Assembly: GCF_003597395.2 (NCBI RefSeq)
Contig: NC_133771.1
Location: 56,889,315 to 56,953,314, forward strand
Length of the DNA: 64,000 nt
From: Chelonoidis abingdonii
Lineage: Eukaryota; Chordata; Testudines; Testudinidae
Reading direction: 5' to 3'
Below the pieces are notes generated by a model. The model did not search any database and was not told the DNA's origin. It saw nothing but the letters and a program-made list of their open reading frames with translations. Shown piece after piece: positions 23,703 through 34,300 of the stretch (position 1 is its first letter; each line of letters starts with the position of its first letter). The translations under genes were made by a program, and so were the position numbers.

Positions 23703-25946
23703 CACTGCAGTCTCAGCCACCAGGCAGGCTTAAATTTGTTTGCTCTGCCTGACAAAAAATAAATATTAGTACTTATTGAAGAGGCTTTACTGGTTTTGTA
23801 CAAGATGCAGCAACTGATGTTATGCTGTCATTAAGTTTCATAAATATATCTGCTTCGTCAAAGTGCTTTATAAACTCCTTATCATAAAAACATTAAACTG
23901 CCAGTTTATAAAAGAAAGGTTATTAGATGCCAAGAGAAAACTGAGTCATCACTGAACTGGTATCTGAGAGCAGCCTATATCAGTCTCAATCAGACAGTCT
24001 ACTACTGGTATCTAAAAGGGGAATCATTTCTATGAGCAGTAGCTGAATAAAGAAAATACAGAGTCTCACAGCTGAGAGATATTTCAAGAAATGGCTCTTA
24101 ACCTCTTTGTTTCAGCAATATATGAAACATCTAAAGGACTGTTAACATCCAAACTGTGAGATTCAAAAATTGGTCAACCAGTTTTCATTCCAGTCCATCC
24201 CAACAGCATATATATACAGCACTGGGTTATATTATCTACTGTTAAAATTCATCTGCTCCTCCAGATCAAATAGGTTATTTCAAATCTGTGCTTTGAGTGT
24301 TATACTTTATCTTTTATCTTTCCTGTTAACCTGACAGTTATTAGAAGGGAGATTACAGGTGATGGCATGTAGAAAGAAGCAGAATTTAACATATGAAGTA
24401 TATTAGTGAATTTTCTTTTTCTTTAACAAGGCCAGAGTACCTAATAATAAACAATTCTAACTCTGCAAAAGGACAAATTGCCAGGTAAATTGTTTTAGAA
24501 GAGGAAAACATTGCACTTTGATTTTAAAATGCAAAAATGCTTTTCAAATGTAGACTCCTTTTCACTGACAGCTTTAAATGACTGAGAAAACTATTTGGGT
24601 GGCAATGATTAAGCTATCTAGCTCCTTACTAACAACAACAACGAAAAGGCATGCACCATATTTTTCTTCTTATGTCCAGGTTTCTCACAAGTGATGATTC
24701 ACTTCCCAGGCATCTGTGTGTTGTTTTCTTAGCTCCCAAGTACACTGGCCTAAGAAATTCCACTCCACTATGATCATCAGTATTTTGTGCCCCTGAACCG
24801 TCTTCTCTTTAAATATCAACTCATCCTCTGACTGTGAAGTGTGAGTAGCTTGTAAGACCAACATAATTGCCACTTTGTTAGGTCCCTAACTGACAGGACT
24901 TGTTCAGGCAAAACTCCTATTGAAGTAAAGTACAGAGAGCTGAATCAGTCCCTTGATAAATCAGAAGTCCATATTTTCTGCTTCACTACTGCACATTTAT
25001 AAAATATGTGAGCTCCTTTGATCCAAGTGGCAAAATGTCTAAAACTAATTTCAGTTCTGGTTCTTCCTGCTTAGTGTCCCCACCCAGAAATAACACAATA
25101 GGGTCTAATCATGAAGTTCCTCAGAAAGCACCAGCCATTTATTCCAATTCCCCCAACTCTTTTTCCATTCAGAGTAATTCTAGTTAAACAAAGTGCTTAA
25201 ATCTTGAAGTTATAAACCATGTAAACTCAAGTAATTTTTAATTCCATGTACAATGCTGCAACCAAAATAACCAGGGTGAAATAAAGGCTTGAAAAATATA
25301 AATAACAAATCTAAACACAGATTAATCCAATCATTTACAACAGCTCAGTTTGACTGAAGGTTGCATTCTGTTTCAGAACTATAGTTCACAAATAAAGGGT
25401 TTTAATACTGCACAAAAGATGAGCAGAAAGGCAGGCAATTTGTTGGAAATCCATATTAGTAAAAGAAAATTTATGATCATGTATCTTTCCATTTCAAGAG
25501 ATAGCCTTCTAAAATTGTGAAACCACTGAGAGGGTGTGAAAAAATATTACTTTCTCTTTTTGTCATAAACCACTCTCTGCACTGCTGGATAGAATGACAT
25601 AAATTTAATGTTTTTCTCCCAAAGCTTCTGAAGGCACTATTGTGTTCCTTTTGATTCTGAACTGCTCTTCTGAAACTACTTGAAGGAAATTGTGAAGACA
25701 TACCCCCTTCATAGTGAATGGGCTGCTTTCCTCAACTGCTGGGAAGACAGGCTGATAATCTGGAATATGTTGTAATTAAATCACAACTGATTAGAAATGC
25801 ACATTATTTTAAACTGTATTGTTTCAGAACTTGAGTGAAATATTACTAAATAGTAATTCCTGCTCTCTCTGCATTACACACTGTTTTGTAAGCTATAATT
25901 TCTTTGACTGATTCCTCTTCATGATTATTTCTGGCATTATTAACTG
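23703..25946. other. unassigned AT-rich sequence
   Basis: This is the longest stretch of the window with no recognised repeat. No exon is supported; the small minus-strand frames at 24685-24873 and 25477-25701 have no domain I know. It may be mostly unique intronic or intergenic sequence. Confidence 0.4.
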
Positions 25947-26070
25947 AGGCCCAAATTCACCATTGCGCTGAGCATTGTGTATTCTTTAATACTAATAGGT
26001 GTAAAATGCTACCAAATCAGAATAGCAGCATTTTACACCAATTTTGCAATGGTGTAAATTACTAAACAAG
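25947..26070. mobile_element. palindromic MITE remnant
   Basis: Perfect 13-bp arms GGTGTAAAATGCT (25998-26010) and AGCATTTTACACC (26027-26039) surround a 16-base centre. The outer parts 'gaggcccaaattcacca' and 'caatggtgtaaatta' fit a family of small palindromic MITEs. Limits are approximate. Confidence 0.5.
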
Positions 26071-26149
26071 GTGCAGAGTAATGGCAAATGAGGTTCTGAG
26101 TGACTACAATGTATTTAGTCGTGGACAAAACATAGACTATATATGACTA

Positions 26150-27440
26150 AATATATAGAGATAGAAACAATAGTAAGAGGCCAATAGGCAAAGTAGGGAA
26201 ATGTAGTCTAACTGGAAGTGGATGTGTAACCGGTTGAAAGACCATAGTCAAAGAGTAGTTATAGATGGTTCACAGTCATACTGGGAGGACATATCTAATG
26301 TGATCAGCAGGGGTCTGTTCCAGTCTAATACTATTCAATATGTTCATTAATTACTTGGATAATGGAGTGGAGGGTATGCTTATAAAATGTGTGGATGACA
26401 TCAATCTGGGAGGGGTTGCAAGCACTTTGGAGGACAGGATTAGAATTCAGAACAACCTTCACAAATTGGAGAATTGGTATGAACTCAACAAGATGAGATT
26501 CAATAAGAACAAGTGAAAGTATTTCACTTAGGAAGAAAAAATCAAATGCACAGACACAAAATGATGAATAACTATCTAGGCAGTAATACTGCAGAAAAGG
26601 ATCTGGGGGTTATAGTGGATCACAGCTATAGTATGAACCAAGAGTATGATGCAGTTGCAAACAAAGCTAATAGCCTTCTGGGGTAGTATCAGCAGACATG
26701 TCATGTGTAAGCCATGGAAGATAATTGTCCTGCTCTACCCAGCGCTGGTGAGGCCTCTGCTGGAGTACTGCATCCATTTCTGGACACCACACTTCAAGAA
26801 AGATGTGGACAAACTGGGGAGAATGCAAAGGACTGCAACACAAATGATAAAAGGTTTAGAAAAGATGACTTATGAGTAAGGTTAAGATTCTGGGGGCCCC
26901 ACCATCCCTGGCAGCTGACAACCTTGGCTCTTTTGCCCCAGGGCATGGGGTGAAGCTAAAGCATAAAATGTCACTGAGGTCTCTGAAAGTCATGGTATCC
27001 ATGACTTCCATGACCTCTGTGATAAAATCTTATCCTTACTTATGAGGAAAGGGTAAAACAATGGGGCACATGTAATCTTGAGAAAAGAATACTGAGGGGG
27101 GACCTGATAACAGTCTTCAGATAAGTGAAGGGATCTTCTAAAGAAGACAGTGATCTATTGTTCTCTATGTCCACTAAAGGTAAGACAAGAAGTAACAGTA
27201 GCAGTGGAGCTATAGGTTAGATATTAGGAAGAGTTGTGTAACTATAAGCATAGCTCATCACTAGAATAGGTTTCCAAAGGAGGCTGTGGAATCCCCATCA
27301 TTCGAAGTTTTTAAGAATTTGTTAGACAAATACCTGTCATGGATGGGTTAGGTTTTCTTAGTCCTCCTTCAGTCCTGGGGCCTGCACTAGATGACATCCT
27401 GAGGTCTCTTCCAGCCTTACATTATTATGATTCTTTGATA
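26150..27440 (+). mobile_element. CR1 LINE, 5'-truncated, with 3' tail
   Basis: Decayed ORF2 reads INYLDNGVEGMLIKCVDDIN near 26345-26405 (the D-D is from reverse transcriptase motif C). Next come MRFNKNK, then LYPALVRPLLEYCIHFWTPH and FKKDVDKLGRMQRTATQMIK at 26733-26850. After the nested insert it resumes with GDLITVFR-like sequence. The 3' end has 'gcactagatgacatcctgaggtctcttccagcc' followed by ATTATGATTCTTTGAT, the CR1-type 3' repeat. The copy is interrupted at 26877-27038 by a hAT MITE. Confidence 0.85.
26877..27038. mobile_element. hAT-type MITE nested in CR1, 162 bp
   Basis: Ends: TAAGGTTAAGATTCTGGGGG left and, on minus, TAAGGATAAGATTTTATCAC right. The duplication CTTATGAG is exact (26869-26876 and 27039-27046). 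It splits the CR1 frame after the codons for GLEKMTYE. Removing it, with one duplication copy, rejoins the CR1 sequence as '...atgacttatgaggaaaggg'. It resembles the 713-bp element at 21819-22531 in ends and in the 'gtcatgg' and 'catgacttccatgacctctgtga' words. Confidence 0.9.
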
Positions 27441-28626
27441 TTCCTTGCCTTGAGAAATTTAAAAGTTTGAGGTACTCATGATTTGAGTGTTTTATCAGAT
27501 TTATTTCAAAGTGCTCTCTCTCTCTGTCTCTTGGAAATATGCTGCCTTCAAGAACAGAGATCCTCAGTTCATCTTCCATTGAGAAATTACTTTGTCTTAA
27601 AAAGGAAAGGAAACATTAGAAATTTCTGTCACTATAATAGCAACAGAGGATTCGCTCTGCATTCACTCAATCACAATGACCCTCTGTACATGAAATGTAT
27701 CTCCTTGGTGTTTTAGTTGCTGTGAGGCTAGGATAGTTGGTTGGTTTACTTTTTTTTACCATTTTAGCTGATCAGCAGGACCTCACTAGCCAATACTTTT
27801 GACAGTCATATTGCTGATTGGCCAGTAAATTAGGTCATTGTTGTCAAGCATTTTTGATGGTTTCTCCAGATCACAAAAGAGATAGTCAAAAGGTCTGGCC
27901 AGTAACTGCATTAGCAAAGAGAACAACCAGCAAACACAAAGACATGTTTGAAATTGTTGAAATATGCATGGTAAGTCTAGCTTCTGACCCAAATCACTGG
28001 TACACTCTGGTTACTTTGAGATGGTCCAGCAACACGAAGCATCTGAAACCCCAACTGCTTTATCTGGCCAGAATGGCACAAAGCAGATGAGCACACCGGT
28101 GTCCAAAGTAGAGGGCATTTATATTTTTAAAATGCTAGAGGGCAGCTTCTAGTTTGTGAACACACATTTGTGTTCACAAATGCAATGCAGCCTTACCCCT
28201 GTTTGCAGAGATCATTTAAAAGCCAAGTAGAATTGTAGTCCTGATGCTCACAGAAATATGGAGATTGCTCTGTCTCCTGACAGTGCACCATGATACAAAG
28301 AAATGGAGGAGGTGGCACCATTGCCCTCTTTGCACCGCATCTCACGAAAGGGTGTAGCCAAGGCCAGACTCACTGCAGTTCCAGGGGGCATTTGACTTCT
28401 ATCAGACAGGCAGGCTACAGTGATTCCTACAAAACAGCACACCTCCACACAGCCTCCAGAGCAAGACTGTGCCTAAGTGGCATGATCTCACCCAACGGAG
28501 GTTTAACAATCTCCTTCACGTGCACAAGCGTGATAATAATATACATAAAGCAGTGCACATGCACAATAAGCATGTGGAAATAAATGACCATATTCTACTT
28601 TCTGTCAAATTTTTGCACATCTAGAG
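27441..28626. other. unassigned; small perfect hairpin at 28153-28180
   Basis: The frames at 27786-27992, 27818-28090 and 28290-28583 have no domain I recognise. At 28153-28180 the arms TTTGTGAACACA and TGTGTTCACAAA (12 bp each) surround the loop CATT. Confidence 0.35.
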
Positions 28627-28813
28627 TAACTGCATTGACATCACTTGAATTTCTCCAGGTGTAAATATGTTTAAATGAGAGCAGAATTTGGTCACTTGAG
28701 ATCAGGTTGTGGTTGCACTGCATTATAACTGCATTGACATCACTTGACTTTCTCCAGGTGTAAATATGTTTAAATGGAGCAGAATTTGGTCACTTGAGAT
28801 CAGGTTGTGGTTG
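28627..28813. repeat. tandem duplication, period 99 bp
   Basis: The segment 28627-28715 (TAACTGCATTGACATCACTT ...) recurs at 28726-28813 with only a few differences (one extra GA and one base change). A 10-base non-matching link lies between the two. The segment may belong to a palindromic MITE ('ctccaggtgtaaat', 'aaaatctggcccc'). Confidence 0.9.
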
Positions 28814-28977
28814 GCTAAAAATCTGGCCCCAAAAGTACTTGATTTAAATTGCTCCAGAATCATTCAGTGTTGCCATAATTAACTGAATGATCACAAAGTG
28901 TTTGGTTTTCTAAGATTTTTAGTTTACTGTATGTCATTTTGGTCAGCTCACTACAGGGAACGTATATTAATCTAGAG

Positions 28978-29178
28978 CAGTGGTTCCCAAAGCCCGTCCA
29001 CAACCAGCACATCCCTCGGCCCGCACCAGTTCCCGCAGACCCCATTGGCCTGGAGCGGCAAACCGTGGCCAGTGGGAGCCACGATCAGCCAAATCTGTGG
29101 ACATGGCAGGTAAACAAACCGGCCAGGCCCACCAGGGCTTTCCCTGAACAAGCGGCGGACCAGCTTTGAGAACCACTG
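28978..29178. mobile_element. hAT-type MITE, 201 bp, hybrid of two families
   Basis: Ends: CAGTGGTTCCCAAAGCCCG left and, on minus, CAGTGGTTCTCAAAGCTGGT right. The duplication ATCTAGAG is exact (28970-28977 and 29179-29186). The interior ('ccattggcctggagcggcaa', 'tggcaggtaaacaaaccggcc') matches the right half of family C (23140-23225, 49770-49860), although family C has other termini (CAGGGATCGGCAACC). Confidence 0.9.
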
Positions 29179-29186
29179 ATCTAGAG

Positions 29187-29645
29187 GTGAATCAGAGAAG
29201 TACAATAAAGATTGGGGGGAATTATGTGAGGAAAGATGAAAAGAACTAAACATATAATGTGTCAATCTTCTGCTCAATACATATTCAATACGTTATGTCT
29301 TTAGGAGGTGCTATTTGCGTTCCTTGGCAACATTCTTATATTTGCCTGAATTGCAATATTCTTTTGGTAGGAACCCAACTTGAATTGATAGAGAAACTGA
29401 CTATACAATGTTATTTGTTTTTCTGTTCCTAATGTGTATAATAATTCTATAGAATCCATCCTTAATTTCAAGTTTGCATTTTCTCTTTCTGAAGTGCCAG
29501 AGGATGACTTAAGTTTGACATGACTCTGTCTCCTGTGGCCACTTCTTTCCGTCCACTCAGGTTGATTTACTCCAGTCACACTCTCACCTCTGGGTTATTG
29601 ATTCTGACTAACATTTGATTCAACCTGTTAGGAATTCCCTGAAAC
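29187..29645. other. unassigned sequence
   Basis: No gene or element is recognised. The frame at 29301-29579 has no known domain. Confidence 0.4.
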
Positions 29646-29650
29646 GTCTC

Positions 29651-30617
29651 TGTCATAAACAGATAGTTAAGGGTTAATGTCTCTTTTACCTGTAAAGAGA
29701 TAGGAAGCTCAGTGAACCTGGCTGACACCTGACCAGAGGACCAATAGGGGGACAAGATACTTTCAAATCTTGGTGGAGTGAAGTTTTTGTTTGTGCTTTT
29801 TGTTTTGTTCTTTGTTCGCTCTCAGGACAAGACGTACACCCAAGCTTTCCCAATCGTTCTGAATCAATCTTTCATGTTTCAAAATAGTAAGTAATAGCCA
29901 GGCAAGGTGTATTAGTCTTATGTTTGTTTTCTTAACTTGTAAATATGTCTTTTTACTGGAAGGATTTTTACCTCTGTTTGCTGTAACTTTGAATCTCAGG
30001 CGGGGGGGNNNNNNNNNNNNNNNNNNNNNNNNNNNNNNNNNNNNNNNNNNNNNNNNNNNNNNNNNNNNNNNNNNNNNNNNNNNNNNNNNNNNNNNNNNNN
30101 NNNNNNNNNNNNNNNNNNNNNNNNNNNNNNNNNNNNNNNNNNNNNNNNNNNNNNNNNNNNNNNNNNNNNNNNNNNNNNNNNNNNNNNNNNNNNNNNNNNN
30201 NNNNNNNNNNNNNNNNNNNNNNNNNNNNNNNNNNNNNNNNNNNNNNNNNNNNNNNNNNNNNNNNNNNNNNNNNNNNNNNNNNNNNNNNNNNNNNNNNNNN
30301 NNNNNNNNNNNNNNNNNNNNNNNNNNNNNNNNNNNNNNNNNNNNNNNNNNNNNNNNNNNNNNNNNNNNNNNNNNNNNNNNNNNNNNNNNNNNNNNNNNNN
30401 NNNNNNNNNNNGGTTAATTTCTCCTTGTTTTAAGTCCCAAGGAGTTTGGGTCTTGGGTTCCCCAGGGAAGGTTTTGGGGGAACAGAAAGTGTGTCAGACA
30501 CAGACTTCTGGCTGGTGGCAGCGTACCAGATTTAAGCTAGTAATTAAGCTTAAAAGTGATCATGCAGGTCCCCACTTCTTGAACTCTAAAGTTCAAAGTG
30601 GGGAAAAAACCTTGACA
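29651..30617 (+). mobile_element. solo LTR, family A, interrupted by an assembly gap
   Basis: It starts TGTCATAAACAGATAGTTAA and ends CCTTGACA. The flanks GTCTC (29646-29650) and ATCTC (30618-30622) match at 4 of 5 positions, fitting a 5-bp target duplication. The end region 'taattaagcttaaaagtgatcatgcaggtcccc' parallels the complete copy at 47154-47804 in reverse orientation. The part before the gap (29800-30008) is unlike the complete copy in detail, so this may be a subfamily. No internal retroviral region adjoins it. Confidence 0.85.
30009..30411. other. assembly gap (403 Ns)
   Basis: Lies wholly inside the LTR at 29651-30617 and directly follows a G-run (GGGGGGG). The frame crossing it is artificial. 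Confidence 0.99.
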
Positions 30618-30622
30618 ATCTC

Positions 30623-31709
30623 AAAGACACAGCAGAAAGAAATAACCTCTTTGTTAGCTTCATTTCCAACACAAGATGGCTACAGGTCATCCTTTCCCTA
30701 GTCAGTAGAGAAAGGTTTTAAAAAGGCTTGTTCAAAAGTGATCCACTGATTAAAAGCTCTGATAAGAAAATTATTGCTTGAAATAGTCAAATGTTCCAAA
30801 AATGTCTTATAGGCACAGAACTTCGTATTAACAAATCTATTTGGATCAGTATTTCCCCTAACATGCTGCTTTTCTGGCTATTTCACTTTATTTGAAAGTT
30901 ATTAGAATGGCCTTTGCACTAAAACAAAACTAATTAATTCATACAATAAAGTACATATATTTTACATCTAGCAAGGGGCTGCATTTATAAAAGTAACCCT
31001 TATTTAGTGAATGCAAAATTGCTTGTGCTTCTATTTGTGCTAACATTTACTGCATTGATGTGTGTAAATAGGTATTTGCATGCATGCATGGAAAGACTCA
31101 TTGATTTCAGTGGGTTTCAGATCAGGACCCATGTGCCCTACTACTGTACTAGACTTGTAGAATGCAAATACAGGCTTTGGTGTACCAAAACTTGGGTTCA
31201 CATTCTCAGAGGCTAGGTAAATGCCCTTGAAAATATGGCCTAAGTCATAGATTAAATTTAATAAAGAGAGAACGTTTTTGCTTTCCCTGTGCAAGTGATA
31301 TTTGGATCAGCAATAAGTAACAAATAGGTTTCAAGTGAGCAAAAGCCTAGAGAATTAGGCATATCTCTGCATGAATTTAAACAGTCAACTGAAATGTAAA
31401 GTTCAGTTAATTCAAAAATAAACAGATCTGGAATCTCTGGAGCTCTAAAAAATGGAAAGGCCTAACCTGCTGGTAAAATGAACAAAAAGATACTAGGCCT
31501 TATTCTGGTGTTAAGCCATTGTATCTGCCATTGATTTCATAGCAGTTACTCCTATTTCACTTTAGGGTAAACAGGCCCACTGTGTACTTTTAAAAATTAA
31601 TTCAAATTTTATTTAAAGCTTGATAAAACTGCACCTAAAACTGTTTTGGCTGTTGGTATCATACAGGTATACAAACTATAATTTATATAGCATCCTTCAT
31701 TCAGAGAGC
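30623..31709. other. unassigned AT-rich sequence
   Basis: No gene is recognised. The words near 31083-31130 ('gatttcagtgggtttcagatcagg') and 31498-31570 ('ggccttattctggtgttaag', 'ccattgatttcat') look like small MITE remnants. Confidence 0.4.
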
Positions 31710-31722
31710 ATCATTAATCATT

Positions 31723-31913
31723 AAAAGCAGCAAAGAATCCTGTGGCACCTTATAGACTAACAGATGTTTTGGAGCATGAGCTTTTGTGGGTGAATACCCA
31801 CTTCGTCAGATGCATCACGAAAAGCTCATGCTCCAAAACATCTGTTAGTCTATAAGGTGCCACAGGATTCTTTGCTGCTTTTACAGATCCAGACTAACAT
31901 GGCTGCCCCTCTG
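31723..31913 (-). mobile_element. Penelope-like tail inserted as an inverted duplication
   Basis: Two identical 63-bp arms in inverted orientation (31723-31785 and 31820-31882) surround a 34-base centre. The right side extends beyond the arm to 'cagatccagactaacatggctgcccctctg'. Both arms belong to the 3' tail found in the coding Penelope-like copy at 50674-51558. A 13-bp duplication, ATCATTAATCATT, flanks the unit exactly (31710-31722 and 31914-31926), which indicates retrotransposon-type insertion. In the left arm, read on minus, the hammerhead strand CTGACGA (31803-31809) and its stem survive, but the GAAA has become AAAA. Confidence 0.85.
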
Positions 31914-31926
31914 ATCATTAATCATT

Positions 31927-32632
31927 GTACGGAGAGAATCATAAATAAGCTACAGTACTATAAAGAAGAAAAGGTTTTAAAGGTGGGAATTAACAAGAAG
32001 ACACTGTGTAGAGGGGAGGGTGAGTCATAGATATTTGGGTCAGAAGTGAAAGAGCAACTTCTGACTGGAGGCTTATGAAGGACTGAAAGAGAAGAGAAGA
32101 AGAGTGAAGGAGCAGAGGGAGTGGGTGAGACAATGAGTGGACTTGAGATCAAGGAGGCAGAGTGTATTGTGTCCACATACAACATGTAAACCACAGGCTG
32201 ACAAGGTGATAATGTGTGCATGCATATTTAAGGACAGAGAACCTTGTCTCTGTGAGAGAGATGGCCTATTCTGCCTATTGATAAAGGAGTGCCCATCAAA
32301 GAAAATCTCACTCACATAGCACTGGAAATTTCAGTGTAAAACTGCATTTCATGTACATCAAAAAGAACATATTTTGAACATTGAAAAATTGCATCAGAGA
32401 AATGACTAAAATATTAGACAAGAATGATTTGTATCTGTCTTTTACATTGTAAGCTTTTTGAAGCAAGGACTGTCTTCATCAAGTGTCTTGTACAAGCTTC
32501 AAGAACGTATTAATTGTTGTTTATGTAATGATATTCAAGGGATATCAAAAATACATGACACATAGACTCCATCTTATGACAAAGTAAAAAGAAAGGTGTG
32601 AAAGCAGGTTTTAGTTTAAAAGAACAGATGTG
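31927..32632. other. unassigned sequence
   Basis: The region 31990-32160 is purine-rich and gives serine/proline-rich minus frames (31958-32221, 32073-32315). No gene or element is recognised. Confidence 0.4.
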
Positions 32633-32640
32633 GTTTAGAG

Positions 32641-33352
32641 CAGTGATTTTCAAACTTTTTTTCTGGCAACCCAGTTGAAGCAAATTGTTGATGCCTAGGA
32701 CCTAAAGGAGCTGGGGATGAGGGATGAGGGTTGGTGCAGAAGGTTGGGGTGCAGGAGGAGGTCAGGGCTCTGGGCTGAGGGTGCAGACTCTGGGGTGTGG
32801 CCAGGGATGAAGGGTTTGGGGTGTCAGAAGGGCATCTGGGTTGTGGGGGGCTCAGGTCTGGGGCAAGTGATTGGGACACAGGGTCGGGGTGCGGGCTTAC
32901 TTCGGGCGGCTCCCAGTCAGTGGCACAGCAGGGGTGCTAAGGCAGGCTTCCTGCCTGTCCTTGCACCGTGGACTGTGCTGCACCCAGAAAGTGGACAACA
33001 GTAGGTCTGGCTCCTAGCCATAGGTGTACAAGCAGCACCATGAGGCTCTCGCTCGCAGGCACCAACCCCCCCCAGCTCCCATTAGCCGGAAACCAACCAA
33101 TGGTAGTGCGGAGCCGATGCTTGGGGTGGGGGCAGCGTGCGGAGCCCCATAACCCCCCCGCCTACGAGCCGGACCTACTGCTGGCCACTTCCAGGGCACA
33201 GGATGGTGTCAGAACAGGTAGGTACTAGCCTGCCTTAGCTGGGCAGCACCGCCAAGGGGACATTTAGCAGTACTGACCAGAGCCACTGCGACCCAGTGCC
33301 TTACATTCCATGCCTCAGTACCGGGTCGCAACCTGCAGTTTGAATACTACTG
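32641..33352. mobile_element. hAT-type element, 712 bp
   Basis: Ends: CAGTGATTTTCAAACTTTTT left and, on minus, CAGTAGTATTCAAACTGCAG right. The duplication GTTTAGAG is exact (32633-32640 and 33353-33360). The GC-rich interior is partly G-rich (32700-32900) and contains the frames at 32616-32879, 32717-33004 and 32968-33228. These show no transposase motifs, so it is non-autonomous. Confidence 0.9.
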
Positions 33353-33599
33353 GTTTAGAGGGAAAGAAGAGCGGTTTCCAGACAGATGAGGCAGCACAAG
33401 TGAAAGAACCATCATCTGCTGTGAAGAATTATAGTGAAGGGACAGAACTAGGAAAGACTACAAGAGCCAACTGAATGAGTAGCCAGGCAGTCGCATCTTA
33501 TGTCAGATATAGGAGAGAGCCAGTCCATGGAGAGTTCTCATAGCCAAAAGGAGAAATCACATTTAGAAATTGGAAGGAAACCCAGAACATAGAATATGG

Positions 33600-34014
33600 T
33601 CAAAAACCCTAATCTGAATTTGGTTGCTGAATCAAAAAATCAAAAACACTTTGGTTCAAGTCAACCTGAAACAAAACCTTTTGGGGTTTTCTGTGAAATG
33701 AAAAAGTTTTAAAAGAATTAGGGTCAAACAAAATATTTTATATGACCCAAAACAAAGCCTTTTGTTCCATTTGTGTGGCTTTTTGAAGTCTTTTAAACAA
33801 AATTGAGTGAAATTCCAAAACAAAATGTATTTCTGGAAAGTCAACATTTTATTTTGGAAATTACAAAGCAAACTGTTTTGACATTTCCAATTTTTTTGTT
33901 ATTTGACCAAAACATTCACCAAAATTGACCCAGATTTGCAAATTGTTTTGGTCAATATAAATTTGCATTGTTCAGTGAAAAAATGATTTGCACATAACAT
34001 TTTGCCCAGCTCTA
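33600..34014. mobile_element. old MITE with TAGAGCTGG-type terminus
   Basis: The right end read on minus is TAGAGCTGGGCAAAATGTTA. The body is a series of 'ttttgtt', 'ccaaaac' and 'ttttggtca' words, similar in style to 3466-3807. The left end is eroded and its position approximate. Confidence 0.5.
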
Positions 34015-34074
34015 TTTGACACTCTATTTTCGGGGAACATTTTCATAGTTTCTAAATAGAGAAGTGCAATCCAA

Positions 34075-34300
34075 GTGGAAACAGTGTCAGCTAATGAATA
34101 GAGCACATAATGAGGACTAAAATTACCTGGATTTTATTCTTCAATCTGCCACTGGCCTGTTGGGTGACCTTGGGCAAATCACTTCCTGGTTTTGTGCTTC
34201 AGTTTCCTCATCTATAAAATGGGGATACTGACCTCCCTTGTAAAGTGATTTGAGATCTACTCATAAAAGTTATGAGAACTAGGTATTATTATTTTATTAC
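34075..34300 (+). repeat. MIR SINE
   Basis: It shows the MIR core in order: 'ctgccactggcctg', 'gtgaccttgggcaaatcact', 'cttcagtttcctcatctata', 'aaatggggatactgacct', and the trailing 'gtaaagtgatttgagatcta'. The copy is in sense orientation and well preserved for such an old family. Confidence 0.85.

Noticed and set aside
29920..30417. 165-residue plus-strand frame
   Set aside because: Mostly assembly gap; the real part lies in an LTR.
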